NCBI GenBank assembly: GCA_022376925.1
Contig: JAIOJX010000005.1
Location: 10,878,501 to 10,942,500 of the forward strand
Length of the DNA stretch: 64,000 nucleotides
Direction: 5' to 3'
Source: Tragulus kanchil
Taxonomy: Eukaryota; Chordata; Mammalia; Artiodactyla; Tragulidae
Position numbers and translations under genes: made by a program. The notes beneath the pieces were generated by a model. It had not been told where the DNA came from, did not search any database, and saw only the letters and a program-made list of their open reading frames with translations. Positions within the stretch are counted from its first letter, which is position 1, and the number at the start of each line of letters is the position of its first letter. Below, piece by piece: positions 1 to 12,263 of the stretch.

Positions 1-2001
1 CTTTGTCGTAATGGATATATTACTTGGTCATATTTCAGTTGTGTAGAATCAGAAACAGTTTGTAACCAGTCTATTTACGTTTATTTCAGATATATTGAGT
101 GCTTGCTGTCTGCCTACTGCTGGAATCACTTATATGAAAGTAAAGAGAAAAAGACTTGATCTGTTGTCCTAGACCTTTTGCTTTTCCGTGAATGACTTGG
201 CAGTTGGATAGGGTTTTTAGGAGGACTGGTTGAGATGTTTAAAATGATGGCAGAGAAATAACTCTTCTAGGATAGAAAACAGGCTAGCCAGGACTTGTGC
301 TTCAGCCCAGTGCTCCGTTCTCTTTTTAGATGGTGCAGAGTCTTGGCAGTTTCCTACCCGATGTTTTCAAACATAAAGAAGAGTTTATGACTTTAGAGTT
401 AGGATTTTGCTCGATTTGCTCGATTTGCTTTATCACAGATCTGTCCATCCATGAACACAATGTTTTTTAAATACATTTCAAGGTCAGGGTTTCCAAACCA
501 GTTTCATTTAATTCTCTAATTTTAGACTTGTATTTCTCTTTTCTTTACTCTGAAAATCTTTGTTTCTAATATTCTTGACATAATTTTGTTTGCTTTATCC
601 TAAAACATAACTATACATTTCTAAATTAATATACCAGTATTATTACTAAAAGAATACTGAATACCATTTTTATTTTTTTTACAGAGTCACACCAACTTGG
701 CATATTATTAGTTTCACTTATTTAAATTTATCTCTGTTTATAGGGATTACTTTTTCTGTTGGCTTTAATTAAATTAAACATCTGAACATTTACATCGCTC
801 CCAAATTAAAACTGTATAAGAAGGCACTTTCTGTAGAATTCTCCAGGTATGAGTTTAATTAAAAATTAAGAGAAAACCCCATTCTAATAGTGTCTTGAAG
901 ATACCTATAATCTTTCAATATGACATTAAGATTGTATTTGTTGTTGTTTAGTCACTAAGTCACGTCCGCCTCTTTTGTGACTCCCATAGACTGTTGCCCA
1001 CCAGGCTTCTCTGTCCATGGGATCTCCCAGGCAAGAATACGGGAGTGAGTTGCCATTTCCTTCTCCAGGGTGTCTTCCTGACCCAGGGACTGAATCCACC
1101 TGCATTAGCAGGTGGATTCTTTAGCACTGAGCCTCCAGGAAAGCCTGTTAAGGTTGTATAGCTTTGTCGTAATGGATATATTACTTGGTCATATTTCAGT
1201 TGTGTAGAATCAGAAACAGTTTGTAACCAGTCTATTTACGTTTATTTCAGATATATTGAGTGCTTGCTGTCTGCCTACTGCTGGAATCACTTATATGAAA
1301 GTAAAGAGAAAAAGACTTGATCTGTTGTCCTAGACCTTTTGCTTTTCCGTGAATGACTTGGCAGTTGGATAGGGTTTTTAGGAGGACTGGTTGAGATGTT
1401 TAAAATGATGGCAGAGAAATAACTCTTCTAGGATAGAAAACAGGCTAGCCAGGACTTGTGCTTCAGCCCAGTGCTCCGTTCTCTTTTTAGATGGTGCAGA
1501 GTCTTGGCAGTTTCCTACCCGATGTTTTCAAACATAAAGAAGAGTTTATGACTTTAGAGTTAGGATTTTGCTCGATTTGCTCGATTTGCTTTATCACAGA
1601 TCTGTCCATCCATGAACACAATGTTTTTTAAATACATTTCAAGGTCAGGGTTTCCAAACCAGTTTCATTTAATTCTCTAATTTTAGACTTGTATTTCTCT
1701 TTTCTTTACTCTGAAAATCTTTGTTTCTAATATTCTTGACATAATTTTGTTTGCTTTATCCTAAAACATAACTATACATTTCTAAATTAATATACCAGTA
1801 TTATTACTAAAAGAATACTGAATACCATTTTTATTTTTTTTACAGAGTCACACCAACTTGGCATATTATTAGTTTCACTTATTTAAATTTATCTCTGTTT
1901 ATAGGGATTACTTTTTTTCTGTTGGATTTTTGCTTTAATTAAATTAAACATCTGAACATTTACATCGCTCCCAAATTAAAACTGTATAAGAAGGCACTTT
2001 C
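1..2001. repeat. Tandem duplication 1 (copies 1-831 and 1162-2001)
   Basis: The two copies are nearly identical, period 1161 bp. Copy 2 carries a roughly 9 bp longer segment near 1913-1935. The 330 bp between copies contain a BovA2 SINE (938-1147), so copy 1 plus the SINE region looks like one continuous sequence and copy 2 restarts it. The left boundary may lie outside the window. Confidence 0.9.
938..1147 (-). mobile_element. BovA2-type SINE with target-site duplication
   Basis: Inverted BovA2: starts with the gttgtttagtcactaagtc motif and runs through the paired 'ggagtg-ttgccatttccttctccag' module to a terminal 'aggaaagcctg'. Imperfect 12 bp target-site duplications flank it at 926-937 and 1148-1159 (ttaagattgtat / ttaaggttgtat). 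Confidence 0.9.
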
Positions 2002-2447
2002 CCAGAAAGCCGACTTCATCCTGGTCCACCCCACCATAGGTAACCATTCTCACTAGTTCTTGTTTTTTCCTTTCTGTTATTTCCTTTTGAACTCACGAGC
2101 GAGCGTGCCGGGAGGACTGTGAGCAGCACGGCTCAAGCAGCTGCTGACAGTAGTTGCTTCTAGACGGGAAGTGGGCAGCTGGGAGCAGGAGCGAAAGGAA
2201 ACTTCAAACAGTTTTGAACTTTTTATTTTTTAATATGATGTGGTCTCTTTGTCTTTTCTTTTTTTTTAAGAAGGGGAGCGCTTAGTGTATTTTAACATTT
2301 AGAAAATTAATACTAATACCTGTAGTCTCTTCTTTAAAGATATTCTCTGTTGTGAGCGATGATAGAATTAGCTACTAACCTCTTCTTGACCTTCCCTTCT
2401 GTATTCCCTGAAGTCTTTTTTTTTTTTTTGGCATTTAAAAATTTGTT

Positions 2448-2560
2448 AGTGATTCACATGCAGTAAAATTCACTTTTTTGAGGGTGGTGGTGTAGGTCTA
2501 TGAATTTTGACAGATGCATAGAATGATGTGACAACCACCATAATCAAGATCTAAAACCTC
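2448..2560. repeat. Possible old L1-like fragment
   Basis: The phrase 'tatgaattttgacagatgcata...gtgacaaccaccataatcaagat' resembles a module common in ancient mammalian L1/HAL1 3' regions. The match is from memory and divergent. Confidence 0.35.
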
Positions 2561-2660
2561 CCCAAATTCCCTTTTAATACCTCTTTATAATCAAATCATT
2601 CCCTGCTCCATTTTGTTAATTATACATATATTAAAAGTATGTAACCTTTTTTAAAAATTA

Positions 2661-2959
2661 ATTAATTTTTGGCTCTTCTGGGTTTTCACTGCTGCCACAG
2701 GCTCTTCTCTAGTTGCAGGGGGTGGAGGCTCCTCTCTAGTGGAGGTGAGCAGGCTTCTTGTTGCAGTGGCTTCTCTTGTGGAACTCGGGCTCTAGGGCAT
2801 ATGGCTTCAGCAGTTGCGGCACGTGGGCTCAGTAGTTGCAGCTCTGAGGCTCTAGAGCACAGGCTCCACAGCTGTGGCTCACAGGCTTCACCAGGGATCG
2901 AATCCATATCTCCTGCACTGGCAGGCAAATTCTTTACCACTGAGCCACCAAGGAAGCCC
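2661..2959 (-). mobile_element. tRNA-Glu-derived SINE (Bov-tA/CHR type, long body)
   Basis: Inverted: A/T tail, 'ggctcttctgggttttcactgc', repeating 'gggctctag / cagtagttgc' body, B-box region 'gggatcgaatcc', and head 'gagccaccaaggaagccc'. Confidence 0.9.
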
Positions 2960-3146
2960 TATTTTTCTTTCTTAGACTAATGTTAAAATGTGCTAGAATA
3001 AAGGGAATAAAGGCAAAATATATTTCAAAATATCAACTGTAGTTTAGCATGAATGGTAGGACTGCAAACACTATTAAAAAATATAGTCTTTTTTCTATTT
3101 CACAAGATGTGCCTGATTTTCCCTTACACATGAAGAACACATTCCC

Positions 3147-3256
3147 AGGGGACTTCCTTGGGGCTCAGCGGGTAAGACCTTTGAGCTTCCAGGGGCCCAG
3201 GCCCTGGTTAGGGAACTAAGATCTCACACGCCACAGGAAGTGGCCAAAAAATATGC
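3147..3256 (+). mobile_element. CHR-2-type SINE, short
   Basis: Head 'ggggacttccttggggctc', central 'ccctggttagggaactaag', tail 'ggccaaaaaa'. Diverged, about 105 bp. Confidence 0.75.
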
Positions 3257-3738
3257 ATTTTCCTTGGAAGAGTATATTACCTTACAATTGAAAAAAAGGT
3301 TCTTTAAAGACTCCACATGCATTTGTTGGGTATAAAATAACTGATGGGAGTAAGGAGTAAAGGGATTTGGGATTTCAAATGCACTGAAGATGATAACCAA
3401 CTTGAGAATAATTTAAGAAATGTGGTGATTATGTACCTCTAGGGCACTTTCCCCTCAGTCACTAGGTACTTGTTAAATAACGTTTTCCTCCTCACCATCA
3501 AAAATGCAGCTCCCAAGCCTCTTTGGTGGTTTCAAAATGTTGGTAAAGAGGTATCTAAAACCCAAGCCACACCTCACCATACCCATGTTAGAAGAATCAG
3601 GACGTGTACTCTGCACAGGCACTGGGCCAACATGTGCAGAGGAAAAGCTGCCCTGCCCACCTCCTCCACCCAGGCCCGTTTTGTGCCGGTCATTGTTCTA
3701 TGCACTGAGGACACACCAATGGAAAAACATCAACCCCA

Positions 3739-3990
3739 GGGCTTCCCTGGTGGTCCAGTGGGTAAAGAGTCCACCTTGCAGTACAAGGGGCGCCGGTCCA
3801 ATCCCTGGCCTGGGAAGATCCCACGTGCCAGGGAGCAGCTGGACCAGCGTGTCCAGTTGCAAGCCGGCGCTCTGAGGTGAGAGGGGCCACTGAGATGGGA
3901 GGCCCATATAGGCCAAAGAATAAAGATGGATGAAACTAATAAATAACTAAGAAAGAGCTCGTGGTATGAAGTTTAAAAAAAAAAAAAAAC
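3739..3990 (+). mobile_element. tRNA-Glu-derived SINE, 'ataaagatggatgaaa' subtype
   Basis: Head 'gggcttccctggtggtccag', then 'ggcctgggaagatcccacgtg', 'agctggaccagcgtgtcc', 'ggaggcccatatagg', 'caaagaataaagatggatga' and a poly-A tail ending near 3988. This is the subtype recurring through the window. Confidence 0.9.
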
Positions 3991-5565
3991 GACCCCCAAC
4001 CCCTTCTGCTTCTCTGTCCTACCTGGTATCTCCAGGAACTCCACCTCAGAAACCCCACCACACATGCTACACCTCACCAGAGACGGCCATCACACATTTC
4101 CTCGTGGTCTCCGCTTTTACCAGTTCTTGACTGACTTCTTTCTCCTCTGCCCAGCCTGAACTAAAATCATCCGTTTAATCCCTCCTTCAGCAGCAAACCT
4201 CAGCTCCCACAGCTGCTGGGCTGACTTGCTAGACTGTCCCCTCCCGTCCCGCATCAACCACGCAGTCGACGTTGCTCCCCAGCAGGCTGGGTACACAGTG
4301 AGAACTCACGCTGCAGATGGACGCTGCTGTCACAACAAACTCATGGCTTTAAATCTCACAGCTCCTCAACACTTTCACTTCTCTGATCAATGTGTATTTA
4401 CTAAGTAACTATGTGTGGGACAACACAGATGAAGCTGTGCAAAAGACAAAAGTCTGTGTGACACTCAAACAAGGGAGACGGATCGTCCGTAAGGAGGTAT
4501 GAACAGGACAAAGAGCTCTGAGCGGGTGAGAGCGGTGTGAAGGCGGGGGGCAGAGGAGTCCAGCCTAGTCTGGAGGTGGAAAGGCTGTCAAGATGGGCTT
4601 GCCGAGCAGCGGTGCTTCTGTTCGCATCAGCTGCGTCTGCCAGCCCACCTTCCTAACTCACACTTAACCCTTGACCCGCTCCCTCAGCAAGGAGCTGGCC
4701 TCCGCAACTCGCCGTGGCGTCCCTCCTTGATTTCCACGTATGACCAAGTTTCTCCTGACCAAACGGAAGGAGAACTCGTCTTTTGAGAGAGGAATCTGGC
4801 CGCTGCGTCATGCACCTAAAGGTGTATATGTTCTTTCTTTTGATCCATTAATTCTACTTTAAGAAATCTTTCTAAACATCATGAAAAAAACATTTTGGAC
4901 TAGTGAAAAGTTAGAGGAACAACTTAAATACCAAGAGGAGAACAGCTATGGACGGGCCTTGAAACACATGCAACATGATTCTGCAGCAAACAAGAATGAG
5001 CAGAAAGGAAAAAGACGGCCAGAGCTCTCAATCTTACAGTAAAATGCTTACACCGGTAACCAGGTTAAAAACTACACAGTAGTAAGTGTGGGGGTAAATC
5101 AGTAATAAAAACAGGATGTAAAACCATCTAGGAAGAGTGCCGCTGTGTAACACAAGCGTATGTATCATCACTGGAAGGAAACAAGCTGAATTAGTAGCAG
5201 AATTCACACAGGACAGGCGCTTCCTCTTGCCTCTGAGTGGGCAGGGAACGGCGTTCCTCCAGAGCAGGGCAGCCCGGCTGGCCTCCGGCTCACTCACCCC
5301 GTCCCTCACTCTCACTCGCTGACACCGACGATCACTCGCACCCCAGCTTCAAGGAATCTGCCAGAACAAGGCCTAACAACCTCTGCAGACCAACCAGCAC
5401 ACTTCACTTCACCCTTTAACTGACTTTCTCGCCTCCTAACACTCAGTCCTCTCCAGGACCTTCCTTCTAACTCTGACCATCCCTCCCCAGAATCCTTAGC
5501 TATTCAGTGTCTCCCCTTCTCATCTGCTCTAAAGAGGGTGTTTTTGATGTCTGTCCTCGGCCCTC

Positions 5566-5837
5566 TTTTTTTTTTTTTTAATTTTGGCCTCTTTTATTGG
5601 TTATTTATTTATTTTCGTCCATCTTTATTCTTTGGCCCATGTGGGCCTCCCACCGCAGTGGCCCCTCTCACTGCAGAGCACCAGCTCTGGGTGCATGCAC
5701 ACCAGAGCACTGGCTCGCAACTGGACACAACAGTCCAGCCACTCCACAGCACGTGGGATCTTCCTGGGCCAGGGATCGAACTGGTGCCCCATGCAATGAA
5801 AGGCAGACTCTTTACCCACTGGACCACCGGGGAAGCC
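5566..5837 (-). mobile_element. tRNA-Glu SINE (inverted) inside L2, copy 1
   Basis: Poly-T, 'ggcctcttttattgg', 'tcgtccatctttattctttgg', body, 'ccagggatcgaactgg', head 'ccaccggggaagcc'. Short target-site duplication 'gccctc' on both sides. Confidence 0.9.
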
Positions 5838-6690
5838 TTGCCCTCCTCCTTTTTTATACTGTGTACTTGGATGATCAAACCAATCCTCATGGCTTCAACA
5901 ACCTATATTCTGATGACTCTAAAATCCACCTATAGCTTTTCTCTTTCCAAAATCCCATTTATTTTTAGTCAAAGCCCCACTATTAATTCATCATCTGAAT
6001 GTCTAACACCATTCCCACTGCCTGCAATTTCAAAACTCCCGCTGCAGTATCTTTTATGATGTTCAGTCACAGTACCATCCATCTAGCTGACTAAAAACAA
6101 CAGTGAGAGCTCTCAATGCTTAGAAAAGTGAAAAGGAAAAAAGGCCAGAGCTCTCAATCTTACAGTAAAATGCTTACACCGGTAACCAGGTTAAAAACTA
6201 CACAGTAGTAAGTGTGGGGTAAATCAGTAATAAAAACAGGATGTAAAACCATCTAGGAAGAGTGCCGCTGTGTAACACAAGCGTATGTATCATCACTGGA
6301 AGGAAACAAGCTGAATTAGTAGCAGAATTCACACAGGACAGGCGCTTCCTCTTGCCTCTGAGTGGGCAGGGAACGGCGTTCCTCCAGAGCAGGGCAGCCC
6401 GGCTGGCCTCCGGCTCACTCACCCCGTCCCTCACTCTCACTCGCTGACACCGACGATCACTCGCACCCCAGCTTCAAGGAATCTGCCAGAACAAGGCCTA
6501 ACAACCTCTGCAGACCAACCAGCACACTTCACTTCACCCTTTAACTGACTTTCTCGCCTCCTAACACTCAGTCCTCTCCAGGACCTTCCTTCTAACTCTG
6601 ACCATCCCTCCCCAGAATCCTTAGCTATTCAGTGTCTCCCCTTCTCATCTGCTCTAAAGAGGGTGTTTTTGATGTCTGTCCTCGGCCCTC

Positions 6691-6962
6691 TTTTTTTTTT
6701 TTTTAATTTTGGCCTCTTTTATTGGTTATTTATTTATTTTCGTCCATCTTTATTCTTTGGCCCATGTGGGCCTCCCACCGCAGTGGCCCCTCTCACTGCA
6801 GAGCACCAGCTCTGGGTGCATGCACACCAGAGCACTGGCTCGCAACTGGACACAACAGTCCAGCCACTCCACAGCACGTGGGATCTTCCTGGGCCAGGGA
6901 TCGAACTGGTGCCCCATGCAATGAAAGGCAGACTCTTTACCCACTGGACCACCGGGGAAGCC
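6691..6962 (-). mobile_element. Same SINE, second copy in duplication 2
   Basis: Sequence matches the element at 5566-5837 including flanks, so it is a duplicate of one insertion and not an independent one. Confidence 0.9.
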
Positions 6963-7128
6963 TTGCCCTCCTCCTTTTTTATACTGTGTACTTGGATGAT
7001 CAAACCAATCCTCATGGCTTCAACAACCTATATTCTGATGACTCTAAAATCCACCTATAGCTTTTCTCTTTCCAAAATCCCATTTATTTTTAGTCAAAGC
7101 CCCACTATTAATTCATCATCTGAATGTC

Positions 7129-9289
7129 TAACACCATTCCCACTGCCTGCAATTTCAAAACTCCGCTTCGCTGCAGTATCTTTTATGATGTTCAGTCACA
7201 GTACCATCCATCTAGCTGACTGTCTCCGTCACTCTTCATTCTTTCCCTCTCATCAGCTACCCTTACCACTCCCAGACCCTAATCAAGTTTTTTCTTTTTC
7301 TTGAAAGTCCCAAATAGCTAACAAATCCATCCACTTTCCTCACTAACTCTACTACGCAGATTAAGCCCATTCAGGATTGTAACAGTCCAGCCAGGTCTTC
7401 CTGTGTCTCTCAGACTACTCTTGTCTGTATCAAAGGACCCTCTCCAACACGCGAATCCAATCGTCATCATTCCCGATTAAAAAGAGGCAGAGGCTGCCCA
7501 CTGGAAGCCCCTTCCTGGCCACCCTGGACACACTCCTGCTTCCTCCCCGGCAACAGCAGCACCAAGGGCGTGCAGCAGGCACGCGGACAGGCGCTTTAGA
7601 GGAACTATTTCACCAATCCTGAGACTGGCACTACTGGTTCCACTTTACAGAAAAGGAAACAGAGTTCGTCAAAAAGTACAAGGCCACAGAGTGGCAGAGC
7701 CAATATCCAAATTTCTCTCTCTGGAATCCCAAAGGACTTCACTGTATTTTAGCAAAAGTACCTAAATCAGCTTCTCAAATAGCTATTCATCCTTAAAAAC
7801 TCCGCGCAAAGATGACTTCTGGAGGAATTCCTAGGGGATCAGTCCTTGGAGGGTAAGTGGGTGATTGAAGGACAGGAAGTGAGAGAGACTTATGTCTAGC
7901 TTTCTTCCTCTTCCACGACTGCCTGCATGCCTTCCAGAGGCTTCCCTGGCTGCCACCCATCTTCCAACAGAGCTGGCCACTTTCTCCACCACACTTTTCT
8001 ACTTTGTTCATATAGCTATTACTGTAAAATCTTTTATACTACATATTAATTACACACTGACATATTTCTCATCTTTCCCACGCGTCTGGGAGGCAGGGAC
8101 TATCTCGGCAACTCATCTTTGCAAACCCGAGGTTCCTAGCACAGAAGCTGGTGTGTGAGGTACCCAACAAGTTGAACCACCTCCTCCACTTTTTTGTTTT
8201 TTAAATTTTCTTAACACCATTCCCACTGCCTGCAATTTCAAAACTCCGCGCTGCAGTATCTTTTATGATGTTCAGTCACAGTACCATCCATCTAGCTGAC
8301 TGTCTCCGTCACTCTTCATTCTTTCTCTGTCATCAGCTACCCTTACCACTCCCAGACCCTAATCAAGTTTTTTCTTTTTCTTGAAAGTCCCAAATAGCTA
8401 ACAAATCCATCCACTTTCCTCACTAACTCTACTACGCAGATTAAGCCCATTCAGGATTGTAACAGTCCAGCCAGGTCTTCCTGTGTCTCTCAGACTACTC
8501 TTGTCTGTATCAAAGGACCCTCTCCAACACGCGAATCCAATCGTCATCATTCCCGATTAAAAAGAGGCAGAGGCTGCCCACTGGAAGCCCCTTCCTGGCC
8601 ACCCTGGACACACTCCTGCTTCCTCCCCGGCAACAGCAGCACCAAGGGCGTGCAGCAGGCACGCGGACAGGCGCTTTAGAGGAACTATTTCACCAATCCT
8701 GAGACTGGCACTACTGGTTCCACTTTACAGAAAAGGAAACAGAGTTCGTCAAAAAGTACAAGGCCACAGAGTGGCAGAGCCAATATCCAAATTTCTCTCT
8801 CTGGAATCCCAAAGGACTTCACTGTATTTTAGCAAAAGTACCTAAATCAGCTTCTCAAATAGCTATTCATCCTTAAAAACTCCGCGCAAAGATGACTTCT
8901 GGAGGAATTCCTAGGGGATCAGTCCTTGGAGGGTAAGTGGGTGATTGAAGGACAGGAAGTGAGAGAGACTTATGTCTAGCTTTCTTCCTCTTCCACGACT
9001 GCCTGCATGCCTTCCAGAGGCTTCCCTGGCTGCCACCCATCTTCCAACAGAGCTGGCCACTTTCTCCACCACACTTTTCTACTTTGTTCATATAGCTATT
9101 ACTGTAAAATCTTTTATACTACATATTAATTACACACTGACATATTTCTCATCTTTCCCACGCGTCTGGGAGGCAGGGACTATCTCGGCAACTCATCTTT
9201 GCAAACCCGAGGTTCCTAGCACAGAAGCTGGTGTGTGAGGTACCCAACAAGTTGAACCACCTCCTCCACTTTTTTGTTTTTTAAATTTT
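7129..9289. repeat. Tandem duplication 3 (7129-8209 and 8212-9289)
   Basis: Period about 1080 bp, copies abutting. Copy 1 stops inside the A/T tail of a SINE whose full body follows copy 2 (9276-9625), so the duplication arose after that SINE insertion. Its first approx. 90 bp are also the end of duplication 2, giving three copies of that piece. Confidence 0.95.
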
Positions 9290-9625
9290 ACTTATTTATT
9301 TTTGGCTGTTCTGGGTTTTCACTGCTGCTGCAGGCTCTTCTCTAGGTGCAGGGGGTGGGGGCTCCTCTCTAGTGGAGGTGAGCAGGCTTCTTGTTGTGGT
9401 GACTCCTCTTGTTGTGGAACTCGGGCTCTGGGGCACACGGGCTTCAGGAGTTGCGGCACGTGGGCGCCACAGCTGTGGCTCCGAGGCTCTAGAGCACAGG
9501 CTCAATGGCTGTGGCTCACGGGCTCAGTTGCTCCGCAGCGTGTGGGATCTTCCCGGATCACGGATCGAACCTGAGTCTCCAGCACTGGCAGGTGAATTTC
9601 TTACCACTGAGCTATCAGGGAAGCC
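9276..9625 (-). mobile_element. Bov-tA/CHR SINE, long body, with target-site duplication
   Basis: Inverted SINE with 'ggctgttctgggttttcactgc' tail-proximal motif and head 'gagctatcagggaagccc'. Target-site duplications (cctcctccactttttt) at 9260-9275 and 9626-9641. Confidence 0.93.
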
Positions 9626-9641
9626 CCTCCTCCACTTTTTT

Positions 9642-10390
9642 AACCTCTACCCAGTTCCTCCCTGGGAGACATCTCAGAGCCTCCCTCCTGTCTCCAGCTA
9701 TCCTTCACCTTGCATCCTCTTGCCCGAGCGCTGTTTTTCTAAACAGATACTGTATCACTGCTTGATTCAAAAACAGGGACGCCTCCCTTCCACCTAGAGG
9801 AGTCGCCACAGCACTGTCATCACTTCTCTAACACCCGACCCCAGCTCCACTCTGGCTGCTGCAAACTCGTCACTATGAGCCCTGCAGCCTCCGACAATCC
9901 TGAGCCGAAGACACCATTCAGCCCCAGAGCTTCCGCTTATCACAGTCTGGAATATTTTTCCCCAACAAGGTGTCTCAAATTCTTACTCATTTTCTAAGGC
10001 CTATCAAATACTATCTCCTTTATAAATCTGTTTCCTTGAGCTAGAAAGAATCATCAGTTCCCCAGTTCTCCCATACAGTCTCTCATTCTTTAAGCACTCA
10101 GTATATTATGTTGCACGCTAGAGTCGTTTGCACGCACCTGCTCCCTGCCCCGCCCCACTGTATCCTCCACACACAGAACCCCACGCTCCTTGAGGACAAG
10201 GACCCACGTCCAGTGCACTCAACCTACATACTGTGCTTCTACTATCAGATCCTCCACTAGAGTGTAGGGATGAGGCAGAGGTGAGTAAGATAACTTCTTA
10301 AATTCACTCAGCTGCTGACAACGCCTGAGACCCCACGTACCATACGTGTTCAATCCATTCCATTCATTAAGTTAATGAATATACTGCTTA
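9642..10390 (+). mobile_element. Old L2-like LINE 3' fragment
   Basis: Contains L2-style phrases such as 'tctaaggcctatcaaatac', 'acgctccttgaggacaagga' and 'tcattaagttaatgaat', diverged. The part above 10058 is repeated in duplication 4 (11184-11510). Family assignment is from memory. Confidence 0.45.
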
Positions 10391-12263
10391 GTATCTTTTC
10401 CACATTTTCCAACTGTGTTTCCATTTACTGCTATCACCAGTAGAAGCTAGAGGGAAAGGCCTTTTAAAGCTAGATTGGAAGAAAGGCCTTTATTTCTTTT
10501 CCCCTCCCCCAAGAAACAATCCAGAAAAGTCAGGAAGCACAGAAGAAATGTTCTGAAGACTACATTTTATTAGCAGCAGAGTTTAGGAAAAGAATAGAAA
10601 CTGGATTACTTGCTGTTTCTCCTGAATCACACTGGCAGAACGGCATCAATATTTTGTTTGAAGAGCTAAAAATACCAGACTCATAATAAATTATTATTCT
10701 AAAAATTTCCAAATAAAAATTTTATTCTCTCTCACATTTATAATTAACTTTACCTCCACTGCCGCGATTAGTATGCATAATTTAAAACCTGAATGAAATT
10801 CCTGAACTGGAAGTACATTCCTGAGACACAGACTATTAGAAATTCATCTTGACAGCCAATAAGAATGAACAAGAACATAAAGTAAATATATATCCTTTAA
10901 ATATGTCTCCTAAAAAATGATTTTATGCAGATAAGATGACTTCATTTCTTGGTTGCAAAATGTGCTAGAAACTCAGTTTTAAATTAATAAAAAAATTTAT
11001 ACAGGTGATTTTGTCCTACTAAAGTAAGCTGATTTTGCTGAACATACAAAAAGTTAATTTCGATGAAAGTAAAAATAAATGAAAATTTAAGTCAGAAAGC
11101 AAAACACATGATTTGTTTTATTCAATAAAAGGAACTTCACTTACAAAAGATTCAATTTCGGATGAAAGTAAAAATAAATGAAATTCCCCAGTTCTCCCAT
11201 ACAGTCTCTCATTCTTTAAGCACTCAGTATATTATGTTGCACGCTAGAGTCGTTTGCACGCACCTGCTCCCTGCCCGCCCACTGTATCCTACTCACACAG
11301 AACCCCACGCTCCTTGAGGACAAGGACCCACGTCCAGTGCACTCAACCTACATACTGTGCTTCTACTATCAGATCCTCCACTAGAGTGTAGGGATGAGGC
11401 AGAGGTGAGTAAGATAACTTCTTAAATTCACTCAGCTGCTGACAACGCCTGAGACCCCACGTACCATACGTGTTCAATCCATTCCATTCATTAAGTTAAT
11501 GAATATACTGCTTAGTATCTTTTCCACATTTTCCAACTGTGTTTCCATTTACTGCTATCACCAGTAGAAGCTAGAGGGAAAGGCCTTTTAAAGCTAGATT
11601 GGAAGAAAGGCCTTTATTTCTTTTCCCCTCCCCCAAGAAACAATCCAGAAAAGTCAGGAAGCACAGAAGAAATGTTCTGAAGACTACATTTTATTAGCAG
11701 CAGAGTTTAGGAAAAGAATAGAAACTGGATTACTTGCTGTTTCTCCTGAATCACACTGGCAGAACGGCATCAATATTTTGTTTGAAGAGCTAAAAATACC
11801 AGACTCATAATAAATTATTATTCTAAAAATTTCCAAATAAAAATTTTATTCTCTCTCACATTTATAATTAACTTTACCTCCACTGCCGCGATTAGTATGC
11901 ATAATTTAAAACCTGAATGAAATTCCTGAACTGGAAGTACATTCCTGAGACACAGACTATTAGAAATTCATCTTGACAGCCAATAAGAATGAACAAGAAC
12001 ATAAAGTAAATATATATCCTTTAAATATGTCTCCTAAAAAATGATTTTATGCAGATAAGATGACTTCATTTCTTGGTTGCAAAATGTGCTAGAAACTCAG
12101 TTTTAAATTAATAAAAAAATTTATACAGGTGATTTTGTCCTACTAAAGTAAGCTGATTTTGCTGAACATACAAAAAGTTAATTTCGATGAAAAGTAAAAA
12201 TAAATGAAAATTTAAGTCAGAAAGCAAAACACATGATTTGTTTTATTCAATAAAAGGAACTTC
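10058..12263. repeat. Tandem duplication 4 (10058-11138 and 11184-12263)
   Basis: Period about 1126 bp. The 45 bp linker (11139-11183) includes roughly 30 bp that repeat, with changes, the sequence near 11056-11086. Small indels (for example near 10149/11275) distinguish the copies. Confidence 0.95.

Larger units (their letters stand above)
5017..7221. repeat. Tandem duplication 2 (5017-6092 and 6143-7221)
   Basis: Period about 1126 bp, copies almost identical, each containing the same inverted SINE. Differences include one base in a G run near 5094/6219 and a few extra bases (cttc) near 7165. A 50 bp linker at 6093-6142 partly repeats the copy 2 start. Confidence 0.95.
5530..7480 (+). mobile_element. 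L2 LINE relic, interrupted by a SINE and duplicated
   Basis: Sense-strand L2-like text: 'gtcctcggccctctt', then after the SINE 'ctatattctgatgactct', 'tctaacaccattcccactgc', 'atcagctacccttacc', 'ccatccactttcctcacta'. Old and diverged. Duplication 2 repeats the 5' part, so the true element is about 1 kb shorter than the span. Confidence 0.6.
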
